Source of the DNA: Parus major
Taxonomy: Eukaryota; Chordata; Aves; Passeriformes; Paridae
Direction of reading: 5' to 3'
Length of the DNA: 64,000 bases
NCBI RefSeq assembly: GCF_001522545.3
Contig: NC_031773.1
Span: 37,351,466 to 37,415,465, forward strand
Part shown: positions 46,433 through 60,100 of the stretch, piece by piece
Layout of the letters: each line of letters starts with the position of its first letter
Numbering within the stretch: the first letter of the stretch is position 1
The notes under the pieces: generated by a model
Databases searched by the model: none
The model's input: the letters and a program-made list of their open reading frames with translations, nothing else
What the model was told of the DNA's origin: nothing
Made by a program: the position numbers and the translations under genes

Positions 46433-48606
46433 CTGGAGAAGAAGTAAAACACCATAATTGTACAACAGAATTTAAATGCATCAGACTACGATGTCTTCTC
46501 ATCACATGATGATGCAGGTTAAGCAGAACATTTAGAGAGACAATTTGGAAAATATGAATCAAGCTCTACTGCAAACTGTTAGTCTGTCAGTACTTGAAAA
46601 CAATTTTGCAATATTCCTTTTTTTGGGGGGGTGGGGGGGCAGGGGAGATTCAAACAAAAATATTTATACCTGATGAGTAAACACATTTTTAAGTGATAAA
46701 GATATGACAATAAAATTTTACTGTTGTTTGAGGGAAAAAAAGAACACTATGAATGAAAAGTAGATTGATGAATATAATCTCACAGTATTAGTGTCAAATA
46801 GCTGTTCACAATGGCAGTTGAATGGATGGATCCTGAGCAATTCAGTATCCTGCCCATCTTAGACTATCACATATGGCTTGATTTTTTAAGTTTAAATAAT
46901 TTAAGGGAGTTAATGATAACAAATTTAAATAGTCAAACATTCACATTTTATAGCAAAACTATTTACAGTTTACGCTTTACTTTATAGAAGATCTGCTATG
47001 ACCACTTGTTATTTCTCCTTAGTGTATGATTTCCATGGGACATATACTTGAAGGCTGGAATCTAGGCAAAGTCCCATATTCACTGGCATAAATGCAGCTG
47101 CATCAACATGCTGGGTGGACTTACTGAGATGCTGGGAGATCATGACAAGATCAAACTAGAAGTACTTCTATACAATAACCAGTAATAAAAACAGAGCTGT
47201 CATTTAAAAGTGGCCACAGCATCTTATAAAAATAATGAAAGGTGTTCTTGTTTGTCTGTGCTGATTTCAGTTTCTCAAAACTAAAGGCAAACTTCCTCCT
47301 AATTACACTGCGAAGACTTGTAGCTGGTTAGAAAGGATGAACCTTTAAACTGCTAATTCTGATCATACAGCAGAAGCATGTGCACCTTTTAACAAGCATT
47401 AGCCAAAACAACTTGAGGTCTTCTGCCACATGAACTATTACCACAAGCTTCTATTTGCATTATAACTACAGTTTTTAATGTGGCCTTCTATTTTTAGGTA
47501 GCCATTGCATGGTAATTAGATCCGCTATAACCACAAAAAGTCACTTTGCAGAAAACTGTAGCAGCTGGAAGGTTACATCTTAAACCCAAATCTGCAACAG
47601 TTGATACCTGAAGTCAGGTGGCCGAGTTCTCTGAGAGGCTAAGCACATACAACCAAAACCAAATACAGAGGTTTCAATCCCTCTCCAAAAGCAAAAATGC
47701 TTACTAGCTTTCTTAAAAACAGGCAAGACTTTCCTAGCTTGCAGAGACAAGTCCATATACCAAAAAAAGACCCCACTGACATCTCTCTATGCCTCCTTTT
47801 TTCTTATTCTCATCCAGTGGACTTGAACATACGGTTACGTGAGTGCTCTCCCATAGTGTATAACATAGTGTTACAGTGTATAACAGCCACATTTTCACAA
47901 CCCCAGTAAAAAATCTAACACAAATTGGAAGCTGAACAGAATCTATCTGTAAAAACACACTATGAGGAAAAGAATGAGAGCTCAGCACTTACATGGCTGA
48001 ATGAAAAGGTCTGGATCCTTTTGATGGTTATGTGAACTCATGAACATATTTGTGTCTATTGGGAACAAGATCAGCAAGCTACACAGGCCATTGCATAAAA
48101 GCCAAAGAAATAGAGCTTAGGAAGCATTCAGGTTATGTCCAGGGGGTCCAGAGTTACCTACAAGTTTCTTCCAAAACACCCAAATCAGCATAATATAGTG
48201 ACAACTCTTTAATATACTAACACAAATTGATTTTAGGAGCTAAAACACTACCCAAAGGCATCATCATCATCTTGAGAGATCAAACGAAAGCTTGAATGCA
48301 ATTCATCAAGCCACTAATTTTGTACCTCTGAAATGTCAACAAACTTTTTCAATTGTGAATTTCCATGTCAAAGATTGAATGGATCATTTAATAAAAGAAC
48401 AAAGCATAAAGTTGGCCTAGAAATTAATTTAGACAATCAGAGAATTTAGTGCTGAACACAACCATGCTGGTTTGACAACACATGCATTATATAAAGCTCC
48501 ACGTACAGTAAACAGCAGTTTATCATCACTTTTCTTACCCTGGCTTCTAAAGTCACTTTAGAGACCAGAACTTTGTATCTTGACAAGGATTACATAAAAA
48601 TCCTAC
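46433..48606 (-). other. PPP1R12A: Intron 5
   Basis: It contains a plus-strand G-run block at 46625-46645. No other feature seen. Confidence 0.85.
46625..46645 (+). other. G-run block, potential quadruplex
   Basis: Seven Gs, T, seven Gs, CA, four Gs, preceded by a T run. Potential G-quadruplex on the plus strand. Confidence 0.55.
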
Positions 48607-48751
48607 CACTTTGTTGACAGCCTCCATATCACATAGGTTTTCCACTAAAATGCGACATGCTTCTTCTTTACCCCAGTGAGCAGCAGCATGAAGTGGTGTC
48701 CAGCCATCATAATCTTTAATATTTACATCGTAGTGAGCCTGTATTAAAAGC
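48607..48751 (-). CDS. PPP1R12A: PPP1R12A exon 5 (145 nt), ankyrin repeat
   Basis: It encodes LLIQAHYDVNIKDYDGW and TPLHAAAHWGKEEACRIL, a canonical ankyrin helix pair, then ENLCDMEAVNKV. One entry base completes Lys from exon 4, and it leaves in phase 0. The donor is GTAGGA and the acceptor TTCAG follows a pyrimidine-rich stretch. His in QAHYDV is a position that varies in the family. Confidence 0.97.
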
Positions 48752-50583
48752 CTGAAAAAATTAAAAGAAATTGATCTTGACACTGCCAACAGGGATAAAT
48801 AAGTTTTAGTAAAAATTATGAAACTGCTCTATGGTGATATCATCCTCCTTTTTTCTCCTAGATATTTTAGTTGGGCTACTGACAGTTGATTAATTCTCCT
48901 TCTCATAGAAACACCTGCCTTTTCATTGTTTAGCAGGTGTGTATTTATATTTTAAGGAAAATTCAAGAAAAGCAGCCTTTTCCATTTTCTTCTCTGTTCA
49001 CTTCCTCTCCAAAGACCATTGTTTCTATAATTACATATTCTTCTCTGTACATGCAGAAATAGGCAAAAGGCCTATTTCTAAGGAACTAAGAAAAAACTAA
49101 GGAAAAAACTAAGAATAACTACAGAAAAAAGTTGTAAGATACAAAAAATTGTTAGATACAGTGTTCTTATTAGTCTTACTAGTAAACTATTAAATCACCC
49201 TTCCATTCTAAAATTAGCTGCTTGAAACTTTCATTTCCTGTCATTAACTTTTTGCAAAAATCCAGTGTTTATATGCTTCAACTGTTCTCTGAGAGGGAGC
49301 AGAGTTCCTCAAAGAGACAACCTGGTGTTCTGCCTGTATTCAGCACTCACATTCATCACGGGTTCTCAGGTGAGCATCGAAGTGACAAAGGATACTTAAA
49401 CTAACAAGTGTTTTTATATAAAGAGCTAAGAGCTGTCTGAACCACTGTCCATAATTGTTAAAAATCACATCAGGACAAAATATTCTTTTAAAAAAAATCT
49501 ATTTCTCAAGAGCCAATATACTTACAGTAATATCCTCCAATGAGTCAACTTTCACACATGATCAGCTGCAAATCTTGCAGTCTTGCATCCAATACAGAGC
49601 ATACATTTTTGATAATTTGAAGCAATCACAAAAATTGCCTGCACATATGTTTTGCCTCTCCTAGCAGAAGTATATAGACTGGACTACAAAAAAGACAAAA
49701 ACTGAGGGAGCTAAAAAACACCCAAACAGTTACAGATACAACTCCCTTACAGATACCTGCTACTCTAAAACAAAAATCACTCTTTTCCAACAGAATAATG
49801 TGCCTTCATGTTTGAGCATCAGGGTTTTTTTGAAACAGAAGTCCCATTCAGTAAATTGCTCTGCAGACCTTAAAGGCACCGATACTCACAGTCAGGATGT
49901 GTGCTTATTTTCACTCATGTTACAGTTTGTAAGTGCTCCTAACACTGCTAAAGCAGTCAAACAAATTTACAATCATGTTAAAGCCATGTATTACTAATTA
50001 TGCTTTACTAGAATAAAAGTAGAACTTCGATGAAAAAGAGATTAAATATGTTACAATATGTATTGATATAACATTAATGAAAAGTTGTGAATTAGGGGAC
50101 ACTTGAAGCCTAAAGCTTTCCAGGGAAGACATCAAGAGTCATGATTTTTTTAAAAATTAACACAAAATTAGATTATCTGGTTCTTAAGTGCAAAAATTTT
50201 TAGTCTGGATTACAAACTCTGCTTTATGTATGGAAATAAATATGGTGTCCTGAAAATATGCACCAGCCAGGATGTTAACTGGCATTATAAAAAGATCTTA
50301 AGCTTTATTACATAGCTGGTTTTTAAAGCAGGGCAACTTTCCTCTCCTGAGTAATATTCAGGCTCAACATGTATTCTGCTATTTGTATTTTGAATGATGT
50401 AGGATAAAAAGCCAACAACATCATGATTTATGAGTGCTTGAAAACATAAAATCAAGCTTTGAGAAGAGACTGTTCTAGAGAGACTGGGATTTTCAAGATA
50501 CACTTCCTAAAAGTCAGAAGTGCCCAATTCCAAGCAGCATTACATCACGACAATAAAATATGAAAAAGTTAAACCACACTTAC
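48752..50583 (-). other. PPP1R12A: Intron 4
   Basis: The part next to exon 4 (50484-50583) is the source of the copy at 51708-51833. Short A-rich duplications lie near 49083-49113. Confidence 0.85.
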
Positions 50584-50743
50584 TTTAAGACTTCTGTGTA
50601 GCCCTTAGCAGCAGCTACATGAAGTGCTGTACCACCAGATTTTGCATGCCTGACATCATTTATATGGCCACTGTTGAGCCACTGTCTTGCATCTCTTAGC
50701 ATTATTCGTTCTTCCTCTTTTCGAGCTGATTCTATATCAACCC
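50584..50743 (-). CDS. PPP1R12A: PPP1R12A exon 4 (160 nt), ankyrin repeat
   Basis: It encodes VDIESARKEEERIMLRD, then RQWLNSGHINDVRHAKSG, then an ankyrin repeat with the signature TALHVAAAKGYTEVL. The acceptor reads TTAG and the donor GTAAGT. It enters with two bases completing Gly and leaves with two bases of Lys. The last 26 nt of this exon, its donor and nearby intron are copied at 51708-51833. Confidence 0.97.
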
Positions 50744-51654
50744 CTAATTCAGACAAGGAGGAGGAGAGGGGAAGAGAAGACACAAAATACTTTAGTTCAA
50801 ATACTTCAATTCAATTATATAATGAATTTTATGCCACATTTATGTGATATAGGAAAATAAAAACTAAACAATCTGAATAATGTTCAGAGTTTGATATGAA
50901 TATTTTTTGGAAGATGAATTCCAAGGTTATGAAAACATCCAGTTTTGTAAGACAGCTTGCATAATGCCTTTTTTAACAAAAGGAAGGGATGGGTAGAAAA
51001 AGGATTATAAATAAGTAATAATAAAAATCAGTCTACTAAAACTCTTCAAACTTATTCTTTTAAGAATGTCTATCATCACCTAATAACCACTGAAGTGACC
51101 AGTTTTAAAAAAAAAAAAAAAGAGAAAAATTCTATTTTCATTTTCTAAGCACCAAAAGATAAGTCCATGTTGATGTATCTGTATACAATAGAAAATGGCT
51201 TAAGTTGTTTTATAAACAGATCCCTATGGGAAGAGAAACAATCTTGCTTCTTTACAATGATGACAAGATGAAGCTATATCTTTTATACTTGCTAAAGCAT
51301 TTCTGGTTTGTCTCCTATCATTGTGAATCACAAACTTTATACACATATAGACAACACTTTGGATATTGCAGTTCATAGCTCTACTAAAAAACCAAAAACA
51401 CTGAAAACTTTTTACAGCACTAAAAAAAAAATAAATAATCCTACACTGATGGAAAGGGAGAAACACAGTCTACCATCTTAACACCTACAAGTATATGCAC
51501 CAGGTTAAACAAATTCCAGACCCTGAATGGGTAATGCAAACACATTATTTGCAAGTATTTTTGTAATTACTACTTCAGAACATAGCAGAAAAAGAGATCA
51601 TGAAAAGAACTATGCAAGAGCATAATTCTCTCTATGATGGCTGAATGGTGACAA

Positions 51655-51712
51655 CTCATAAGGAAAAACAACATAGAAACTGTGATCATCCAGAACACAA
51701 ATTGTATCTGGG
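51655..51712. repeat. 58-bp direct repeat, left copy
   Basis: Matches 51833-51890 with four mismatches; CTCATAAGG at the start, GTATCTGGG at the end. Confidence 0.95.
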
Positions 51713-51833
51713 ATTTTCAAGATACACTTCCTAAAAGTCAGAAGTGCCCAATTCCAAGCACCATTACATCATGACAATAAAATATGAAAAAGTTAAACCA
51801 CACTTACTTTAAGACTTCTGTGTAGCCCTTAGC
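51708..51833 (-). repeat. Copy of exon 4 end, donor site and intron 4 start (126 bp)
   Basis: Matches 50484-50609 with two substitutions and no gaps. On the minus strand it carries the last 26 nt of exon 4 and the intact GTAAGT donor, so it is a partial exon without reading-frame continuity to exon 3. An AG lies a few bases upstream, so a tiny decoy exon of about 25 nt is conceivable. Confidence 0.95.
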
Positions 51834-51890
51834 TCATAAGGAAAAACAACTTAGAAACTGTGATCACCAAGAATACAAATTGTATCTGGG
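51833..51890. repeat. 58-bp direct repeat, right copy
   Basis: Partner of 51655-51712. Confidence 0.95.
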
Positions 51891-54800
51891 TTGACCTCTA
51901 TCAGAATATCAGTGGCCCAACCTTCAACAAAATGTTTTTATGAGTATGATTTCTCTAATCTTAATACATTGGTATGCAGGGACTTGGGAGATATATATAC
52001 TGTAAAACTTTATGCTAAAGACAATCAAAAGATAAAACTTCCTTAAGTACCATAAAGTAATTGAAGCAAGTTAAACAGTCAGTGTTCTGAGGACTTGACT
52101 GAACTCCTCAACTCATTCAATTAATTGACCAGCAAAACCATTTTAAACATGACAGTTTAGGCAAAAAACGAACAGAATTACATTTTATCAAAAACTGACA
52201 AAAACCATAATCCAGATGTTTAGTCTCCAAGCTGCAGGAAGACATACAATGCTGTTGAAAGACTCAGCAGAGGAAAAAGCTGAAAAACTTTCTAAGTATA
52301 ACATATGAAGAGTGAAGACCAAGAATTCTGAACCAATAAGACATTGTTAGTTATATATTCACATTCCTCAGGAAGCTCCTACATGTTAATATGTGAATTA
52401 CTGCAAACTGTAACTTCACAGGCCTGAGTATCTGCTCGCCTTTCAGAATGACACAGCAGTGATCAGCACATAATGGGACAATACTCTAGAGTACAATCAT
52501 TTATACGTCAGTGTTGCCTGCAAAACACTACTGTGTAAATAAATAGTGTATATTTGATCATCTCTTAGTCACATTTATGTCCATTCCCTTTTTGTATGCT
52601 CAAAGTCCAACAGTGAATCCTTATCAGCATGAATAACCTTCTCCACCTGAAGAATCTGAAAAAATTCCTACCAGTGTAAAACTGTTCATGAACATAGCTG
52701 TTTGTTCTGAGGCACTTTTGTATAAAGGAAGAACAGAGAAAAAACTCATTCCACACCCTGATCTTGTGAGTTTCTAATGGGTCATATCTAAGCTTACTTT
52801 CTAGACAGGCCCAAAGAACCAGGTTATGTCAAAATAGTAATGCTTTTGCAGGAAAAATACTCAATACAGACTTCCATTAATATAATGAACTATTGCATTT
52901 CTGAAGCCCAAAAAAATGTAATAGTTGCAGAGGTTTAATGGCTGTATCAATACATTATTTTACAAGACAGCAAATTTCTGGTCATATTTCAACAGAAGAA
53001 AGTACCAGAATCTTGCCAATCTAAATTAAACTCTTCACATTAATAACTCGTGAAAATGGGAATTAAACTCTGTGTCACAGAAAAAAAGCCGTACTCTGAG
53101 ATAAATCCAATTCCCATTATTAACTACAGAAAATGGAATGTAAACAGCCTTTGTTATACCTTGTATGGGCCTTTCTCCTTCCTTTTGTTTTCCAGACTCT
53201 ACTAAGATACCAGGGGAAAAGAAAATGCTCATCATGTTTCCAACCCTTTCTCCCAACGGCCCATAGATGGCAATGCGCTGCCTCCCAGCTCAGCCTCAGC
53301 CACAGCCCTCGTTCACACCACCAGTATGCTTAACCCCTGGCAGCCTAACAACTTAAATCATTAATAATTTATTACAAAATGCTTTCACTTTTTTTCCTGA
53401 TCAACAAGTGTTACTCAACAGCCCCAAACAGGTTTGAAAACAGTGCACCGTTCAGTGAGCATTTAATGAAAATTCAGCATAAATTTAAATGCTGAATCAT
53501 TGTTTCAGGACGACTCAGCCATATAAAGGCATGTTTTATAGATACTGCAGAGAAGATCAACCCACTTTTTACTTCATGAAGTGAATGTTTATATACAAAT
53601 GTAATAGTTCACATTTTATCCACATAAACAAATCTGAGTTAAGCAATACATCTGGGAGAGTCTTGTTACATTACCTATAATTAAGAATGAGGAACACGTG
53701 TTTCTCTTTGGAACAGGGTGAGTGACCACTCTGACAGTTACTGAATAAATAGCTACCACACTGAAACCCCTGATTCACCTCACATCACCTCTCCCCATTA
53801 ACTCACCTCCTGAGAATATTTCCTATAATTCAAAATAACTGCTCAAGCAGTTAAAAATAATTTTAAGAAGACATCTGATTATCAACAGCTAAAAAAATCA
53901 CTTCAAGCCATTATACTTAACCCCACTCAAGCCCTGAGGAGATACAACATTTAAAACTGGCCAGGGCTCGCCAGGACTAAAGCCGCATCTCTTTCAAGAC
54001 TGCTGGTTTTCACCAGTGCAAATAAAAACTTTACTGGAAAAAGACAACTTCCACAACTCTGTGTTGAAACACTGCCAAGTAGAAACACAACAGGTCACAC
54101 TGAGAAACTAAATAATATTTTTGATGAAGCTAAATGATTTTGAGGATTGCAGTGGCCTCTATATACACACAGGACTGACCAATGCAAAAGGTATTAGTCA
54201 TGTGGAGAAACAATAAAACAAGTCCTAGAAGAAGGGTTTTTTATAGCACACAAAATAGTTTAACTATATGGAGTGCAAACAGAACAGCTGTTCAGCACTA
54301 CTTAGGTATAATTTCCATAAAACATCTGATTTTGTTATCTGTGAAGTGTTTGTAATTGGGTCAAAAAAAAATCTTTATACCATATTCAAGCACAGAATTT
54401 ACCTTCTCACAAATTACAAAACTAAGCTAGGTTTTGAGCTTAAAAAATAACTAACTCAATAACTCCCCACTGAATATTAGGGTGGAAAAATATTTCGCTA
54501 ACTATCAGAGTGGTACAGCTTCAGTTACAAAATAGCTACTCCCTTAGTTCACGATTCCTGCACGGTTCATTATATCAAGTCATGCTATTTGCTCAGCAGG
54601 ACACTAGAGGACACATGAAAAGGCACCTGACTCTTGGTGCAATTTAGAGATGTAGCATGTTGGGGATCTGAATGACTGAAGAAAAACAGACACTGGATAA
54701 AAATACTAGAAAATCTTTCTTCTTTAATGCCCAACACTCCTTACAACCGAATTTGTATAACAAGATAACTGACCATCTCCTCTCTAGTCAGATCAGACCT

Positions 54801-57065
54801 TGGAGCCTGAATGCTAAAATAGGATGAGGAAACACTACAGATCCTTCCTTTTATTAAGCCTGTAATGTCACACAAAACTGAATTGTGTCCTATGATTTAT
54901 TTTTGTGCATTTAGTGTCTCTAGAGGGTCCCACATTCTGTCTTGTAATAAGACATGTCCTTAAAATGCAGCTTGACACCTTCCAAAAATTTGGCATAAGT
55001 ACAAAATGATGATTAATAGAATGCTGAGTAGCTGAGTAGTATGTTTCGACACTTCCTATAAAGACATAAGGCCTGAAAAAGCAGTAAAAGAAGAGATGTA
55101 ACAAGTGATTCTTCCAGATACCTAACAGAAAAAAAACATCAAATGTCATCACTTAAATCTGAAATCACAATGAACCTGACCAATCTTTCCAAGCAATTTT
55201 TTGGCACCAAACAACGCTGACTGACAATATGTAGGAAGCCAAATTTACAGCATTAACACTGCAACACCAAAATGAAACTAAAACAAACGGAGGAATAAAC
55301 ACATGAAAGGGTTGCAAGGCAAAAATATTATGGAAAATATCTACTTAATTTCCACACTGCACATTTTACCTACAAAGAGATAGGATATTTTTTCACCCAG
55401 GATTGTTTATTTTCAAAATATATAGGCTGGTCTTCCACTACCCTTAACACTGAGCCAGGACTGGTCATTCCACAGACCCCACTGTTAACCTGCATTATCA
55501 AAACTGTGGCACTGCTTTATTTGAAATGAAGGAGTATATAATATGGAAGAAATGTGAATTATCTCACTGCTGGAGAGCTACATAGCCAAAGATGAAAGTG
55601 TCACAATGCCTCGCTGTTAATTCCACATTATGAGAAACAATTAGGTTCCTATTTTAGAGCTATTAACTTCTCTAGCCACAACACACACAATTAAGCACTT
55701 TCTAAGTGATTCTGATAATGACTAAATAATCCTTTTTTTTATGTAACATTAACACACATATTTATGTAGTATCTATATATTCAAGCTAAAGATGCCATCA
55801 AAGGAGCATAATTAAAACCTTATTGCTTAGACAATTATCTCATGATTTAGTAAGACATGCACTCTAAGTTCACATCCAGATTCATATCCTTTCTATTCCA
55901 TTCTCATCCACAATCACAGAATACTTCCTTTGGTTTTATCTTTGCACACAAAACCCCTCAGTTCTTATGTCTTCAAACATAAATTTAGAAGGAGGTATAT
56001 TGCATGCCTTCTTCCCTGCTTCCATGAAACAAGCAAGCAAACCAACTGCCATAAAAATGCAAGAGGAAGGAAAATAGGCTGTCCACACTAAATGAAATTT
56101 AGTATTTCAGAACAACCTAAATTATTGCTTTAGAAGCTAATAGCTACAAGTGTGTAAACACATACCTTCTTCTCAGACAGAAGAAACTTATGAAGACAGC
56201 ACCATACATCATTTACAGTAAGCTTCAGTTGTGAAATACATAAACCTCACTGAAATTTTTGGTGCTGTGGCATTATGCTAATTTTACAATTGGACTGTTC
56301 AAAATAATTTAATTAAACTTGCAAAGGACTAAAAATTACTGTGTAATGTTGAATATCTGCACCATAAATATGTACGTAAAACCCCATATAACAAAATATT
56401 TCTTTTTAAAAAAGCAGTAACATATAAAAGAGAGATTTTGGAAGAGTTCATTTCCTAAGTAATTCCAGTTCCATAAGAAGCTACTGCAGTCATTTAGTAC
56501 TGCACATCAGTATAGCCAAGCATTTCAAGAACAACCATAAAAAAGTCTAGGCTAAGGTGCATTCCAGAAGCAACTCTCAAGCAAAGACTGACAGTACTGT
56601 TAGAAAAGAACAACTAAGTAAAATAGGGAAATAATAATACAGACAGAAAATACACACAATTGTCTAATCTGATGTTGTGTGTTAACTGTAAAAACTGCTA
56701 ATCAAATTTCTGTTAACACTACCAATTAACTGATTCAAAGCCTTTGCAACTGTCAGCTCCTGTGTATCAGTAGGTGTCTCTTATTTCCTTGCAGATCATG
56801 TCTTCCAGTTTCTTTTTACCATTTCCTTTGGGCATTAAATGGGTTTAAGCATATCCATTAAAACTGGGCTAAGGCTGAAACAATTACTAGTTTACTGTTG
56901 AATTATGTAAATCCGTTTTAAGAGATAGACACTTAAACACTGTGCATTCTGTATTAACCAACTCTCTTTAGAAAATAAATTGACTTTAACAGCCACAATT
57001 TAGCCCAAGTTTTCATACTATATTTAGTGTCGATAAATACAACAATCTACTGTATTAAAAATTAC

Positions 57066-57184
57066 CTTGTCTATTTACTTCATTCTGAAGAAGCTCTTCC
57101 ATTGCCTCTTCTTCAGCAATATCTAATGGAGTGTCTCCTTCACTATTTACAGCTCCTACATGTGCTCCTTGACTAATTAAATAC
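57066..57184 (-). CDS. PPP1R12A: PPP1R12A exon 3 (119 nt)
   Basis: It encodes the end of an ankyrin repeat: YLISQGAHVGAVNSEG, then TPLDIAEEEAMEEL. The acceptor is CAG on the minus strand just right of 57184, and the donor GTAATT lies left of 57066. The first base completes a split Glu codon from exon 2, which is outside the window. The exon ends with one base of a Gly codon (2 in, 1 out). 39 complete codons match the family without gaps. Confidence 0.96.
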
Positions 57185-60100
57185 CTGCCAATAGACAAAG
57201 AAAAAAGCCTGTAAATAACACAACAAAGCTGATTAAAAAAAATAAATAAAAAAATAGCAGCCACTAGGATATCATATGCACACATACAGTTAACAGAAAC
57301 ATTTATATTGCATGAAAGTACAAACCCTTTTGACTGTCTGCAACCTATGAATACCCCTATGCCTTTTCATCCTAATGCCCAGTAATACAAATAGCCTTCT
57401 GGTCTTCAGTTTGCCACAAAGACTACTGACATACCTGGAAGAACTGAAAGAAGAAAATGGCTAGATAATGATCAAAAGTGATGACAAGGTGAACAGGGAT
57501 GGAACCACCAATTCTCACGACCTCCTCTTACTCAGCCACTTTTCCTATAACTCACAAATTCAGTGGCACATAATGCTTCTACAATTTGCCAAAATGATAA
57601 CTCCTGATCTCTTTGGCAGCTTCTTAAATTAATAAAAACAAAACTACATCTCCTTCTAAGTATTCGTAAAGTCAGCTTTTGGTGGGTAAGAAGGCAAAGG
57701 GGAGAAAGAAAACTGTACTTTACACATTCCAATCCCACTATGTTTTCTTATTTAATGTGTTACTGCCTCAGGAGTCAAGAGCCCAAAATTCTCAATTCCT
57801 AATTATATCAAAGGATCAATTCCAAAAATAGGTCACAAAAGTATTGTATTATTTATCTGTATTCAACCAGAAGCCTATGAAGTTATTTTCAAGCTACAGT
57901 TAATGAACAATTAAAATTGGTCGAGTCATGCAGTTTCTCACATAATATTTCCATTTACCTAAAAAATTCAATACTTTGAGCCATGACAGGAGTCAAGACA
58001 AGCAAAAAGCTGCAAACACACCTCCTGCCTTGCACAGCTTAATTAATATTTTCCATATATCTGAGCAAAAAAAAAAAAAAAGAAAAAAATCAGGATACAC
58101 TGAAGAATCCATCATCCATCATAACAGGTGTATGAAATAAAAAGCGCTTTCCTACCTTCACTATTACGGAATGCCAAATTATTCAGAAGACAATCACAAA
58201 ATTAACCCAACACTAATACAAGTGCTTTGAAATACTTTATTACTGCTTAACTTCTGCCAATTAATTATCATCCTAGATAGCTGGAATCTGTTATCTTTAA
58301 TCAGTAACTCAGAATCAAATACTTTCATATATCTGGTTTTTTTAATGTATGACCTAATTAGCACTTATTACTAAATCTCTATAATTACATCAAGAAGTGG
58401 TAAGAACTAGTATATCACAAAATGAAAACTAATTCCCAGAAATGCAAGCATTATCTCCTGGTATATGCATCATCAGTTGCCACCAACAACTTTGATGCTG
58501 GTATATCATGTTGGTTTTACACTGTTCTTGAAAGGGTGCTGTGCTCCCACTCTGACCTCTCTCATTTTAAAGGACTGAACTTCTGCAGGAATGAAAAATC
58601 AGTACAGAGGAACAACGATTCTCAACAATCCTCGTTGTATTAACGGTGAAACAGCCCCCCAGACCAAAGATCAGGTAATTGCTATGCAGATGTTTGCTAA
58701 ACAGGCAGAAACAGCAGTGGGGAAATCAAATTTTTCACAAAGTCAAAATCAACCACTTACAAAAATATGTTTATTAAAAAAATCCAACTGAACATTCATG
58801 TTCTTTCAATGTTTACATTCTAATACAGAAAGGAAAAAACTATTTTTCTATGTATTTACACATAATACCTCTAGCAGAAAATTAAACCACTTCTGTAAGG
58901 AAAATACATATCTCACTGAAGCAGTTGTATTTGGTCAACTGGGTCAATAATTTACAATTATGATAAAAGAAGGAATGCATAAAAAAGTGCAGGTAATGAA
59001 TAAAAGGCTAGCATAGCATTTTAAAGACTTATTGCTATAGATGGACAACTTCACAATCAATTGATCCTTTAAAGCCGACTTCAAAATGAAGCTGCTTACA
59101 GATCAAAATCAGATCAGCAGTGCTAGGGGATTAGTAGGGTTGGAGAAGTAGAGTTATCTGATTTTCCTTTTGCAGGTGCTTACAGGGCTTTGGTTTTCCT
59201 GGGTCAGCAAAGGAAGGATAGGTGAACTTGCTCCGAGTTCACAGGATTTAAAGGGATGGAAGTCACACAACAAAGATGAAAGGCAGCACACACCTTGCCA
59301 AAGAAGTGACAACACTTTTCCAACCTTCCTTCAGCCACTCCAACTAGGCCTCTCTGCTGCCATCCCTCTCAAAAAATTAACAGTGATCCCCTTGAATAAA
59401 TTAAGTGAAAGAACTTTGAGAAAAATGAGAAGATTTTGCTGTTTATGTAAAAATTATTTCTCAAATGAATTGTATTGCAAACTAAATGTTAATTAAAACT
59501 TATAGCATGACTTCAAATAGGAGTGTATTTGACATTTCAGTTATCCTGGTACCATATACTAAAATCTTCACATGCAACAGTGCATTATTGTTTGTAGGCA
59601 TGTATTCATATATTAAGACTTCTATGTCTTGGGTAAAAAACCCAAGCAACGTATACAAACAACAGCTTGTATTTTACCTTTTTAAAGCAGATGTTACCTT
59701 CATCTTGAAATTTCATCTTTCTAAAGCAAACAAACATAATCTAACTTCATTACCTTGACAGATATTTAATTTATACAGCTACATATATGCAATGAAAAGG
59801 AAATTGAAGTAGTATAATAAAAAGTCCAGAACCATGCCTTTTGACACCATGTCTAGAAAAAGGTCCTTTATGTAATTTTGGAAGCAGTAAAAAAGTGAAA
59901 ACATGAAAGATTTCCATCATCTCCTACTAAACCTTTTGGTACGGCAATTGAGTTTGCATGTTCTGAAATTCACCTGTTCAAAAATGGTCATGTTCAACAG
60001 ACAGCTACAGAAGAATAATTCAGAAAATCTAGTGATAATCTATATAATGTATTGGAAGGTGTTCATTCTAAATCTAAATAGATGACAAGGAAACAGCAGT

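Larger units (their letters stand above)
50744..57065 (-). other. PPP1R12A: Intron 3
   Basis: Large intron with the copied exon 4/intron 4 segment and its flanking direct repeats. No other repeats recognised. Confidence 0.85.

Noticed and set aside
51708..51833. Considered as a functional duplicate of exon 4
   Set aside because: Only the last 26 exon bases are present; no frame link to exon 3 and no ankyrin sequence.
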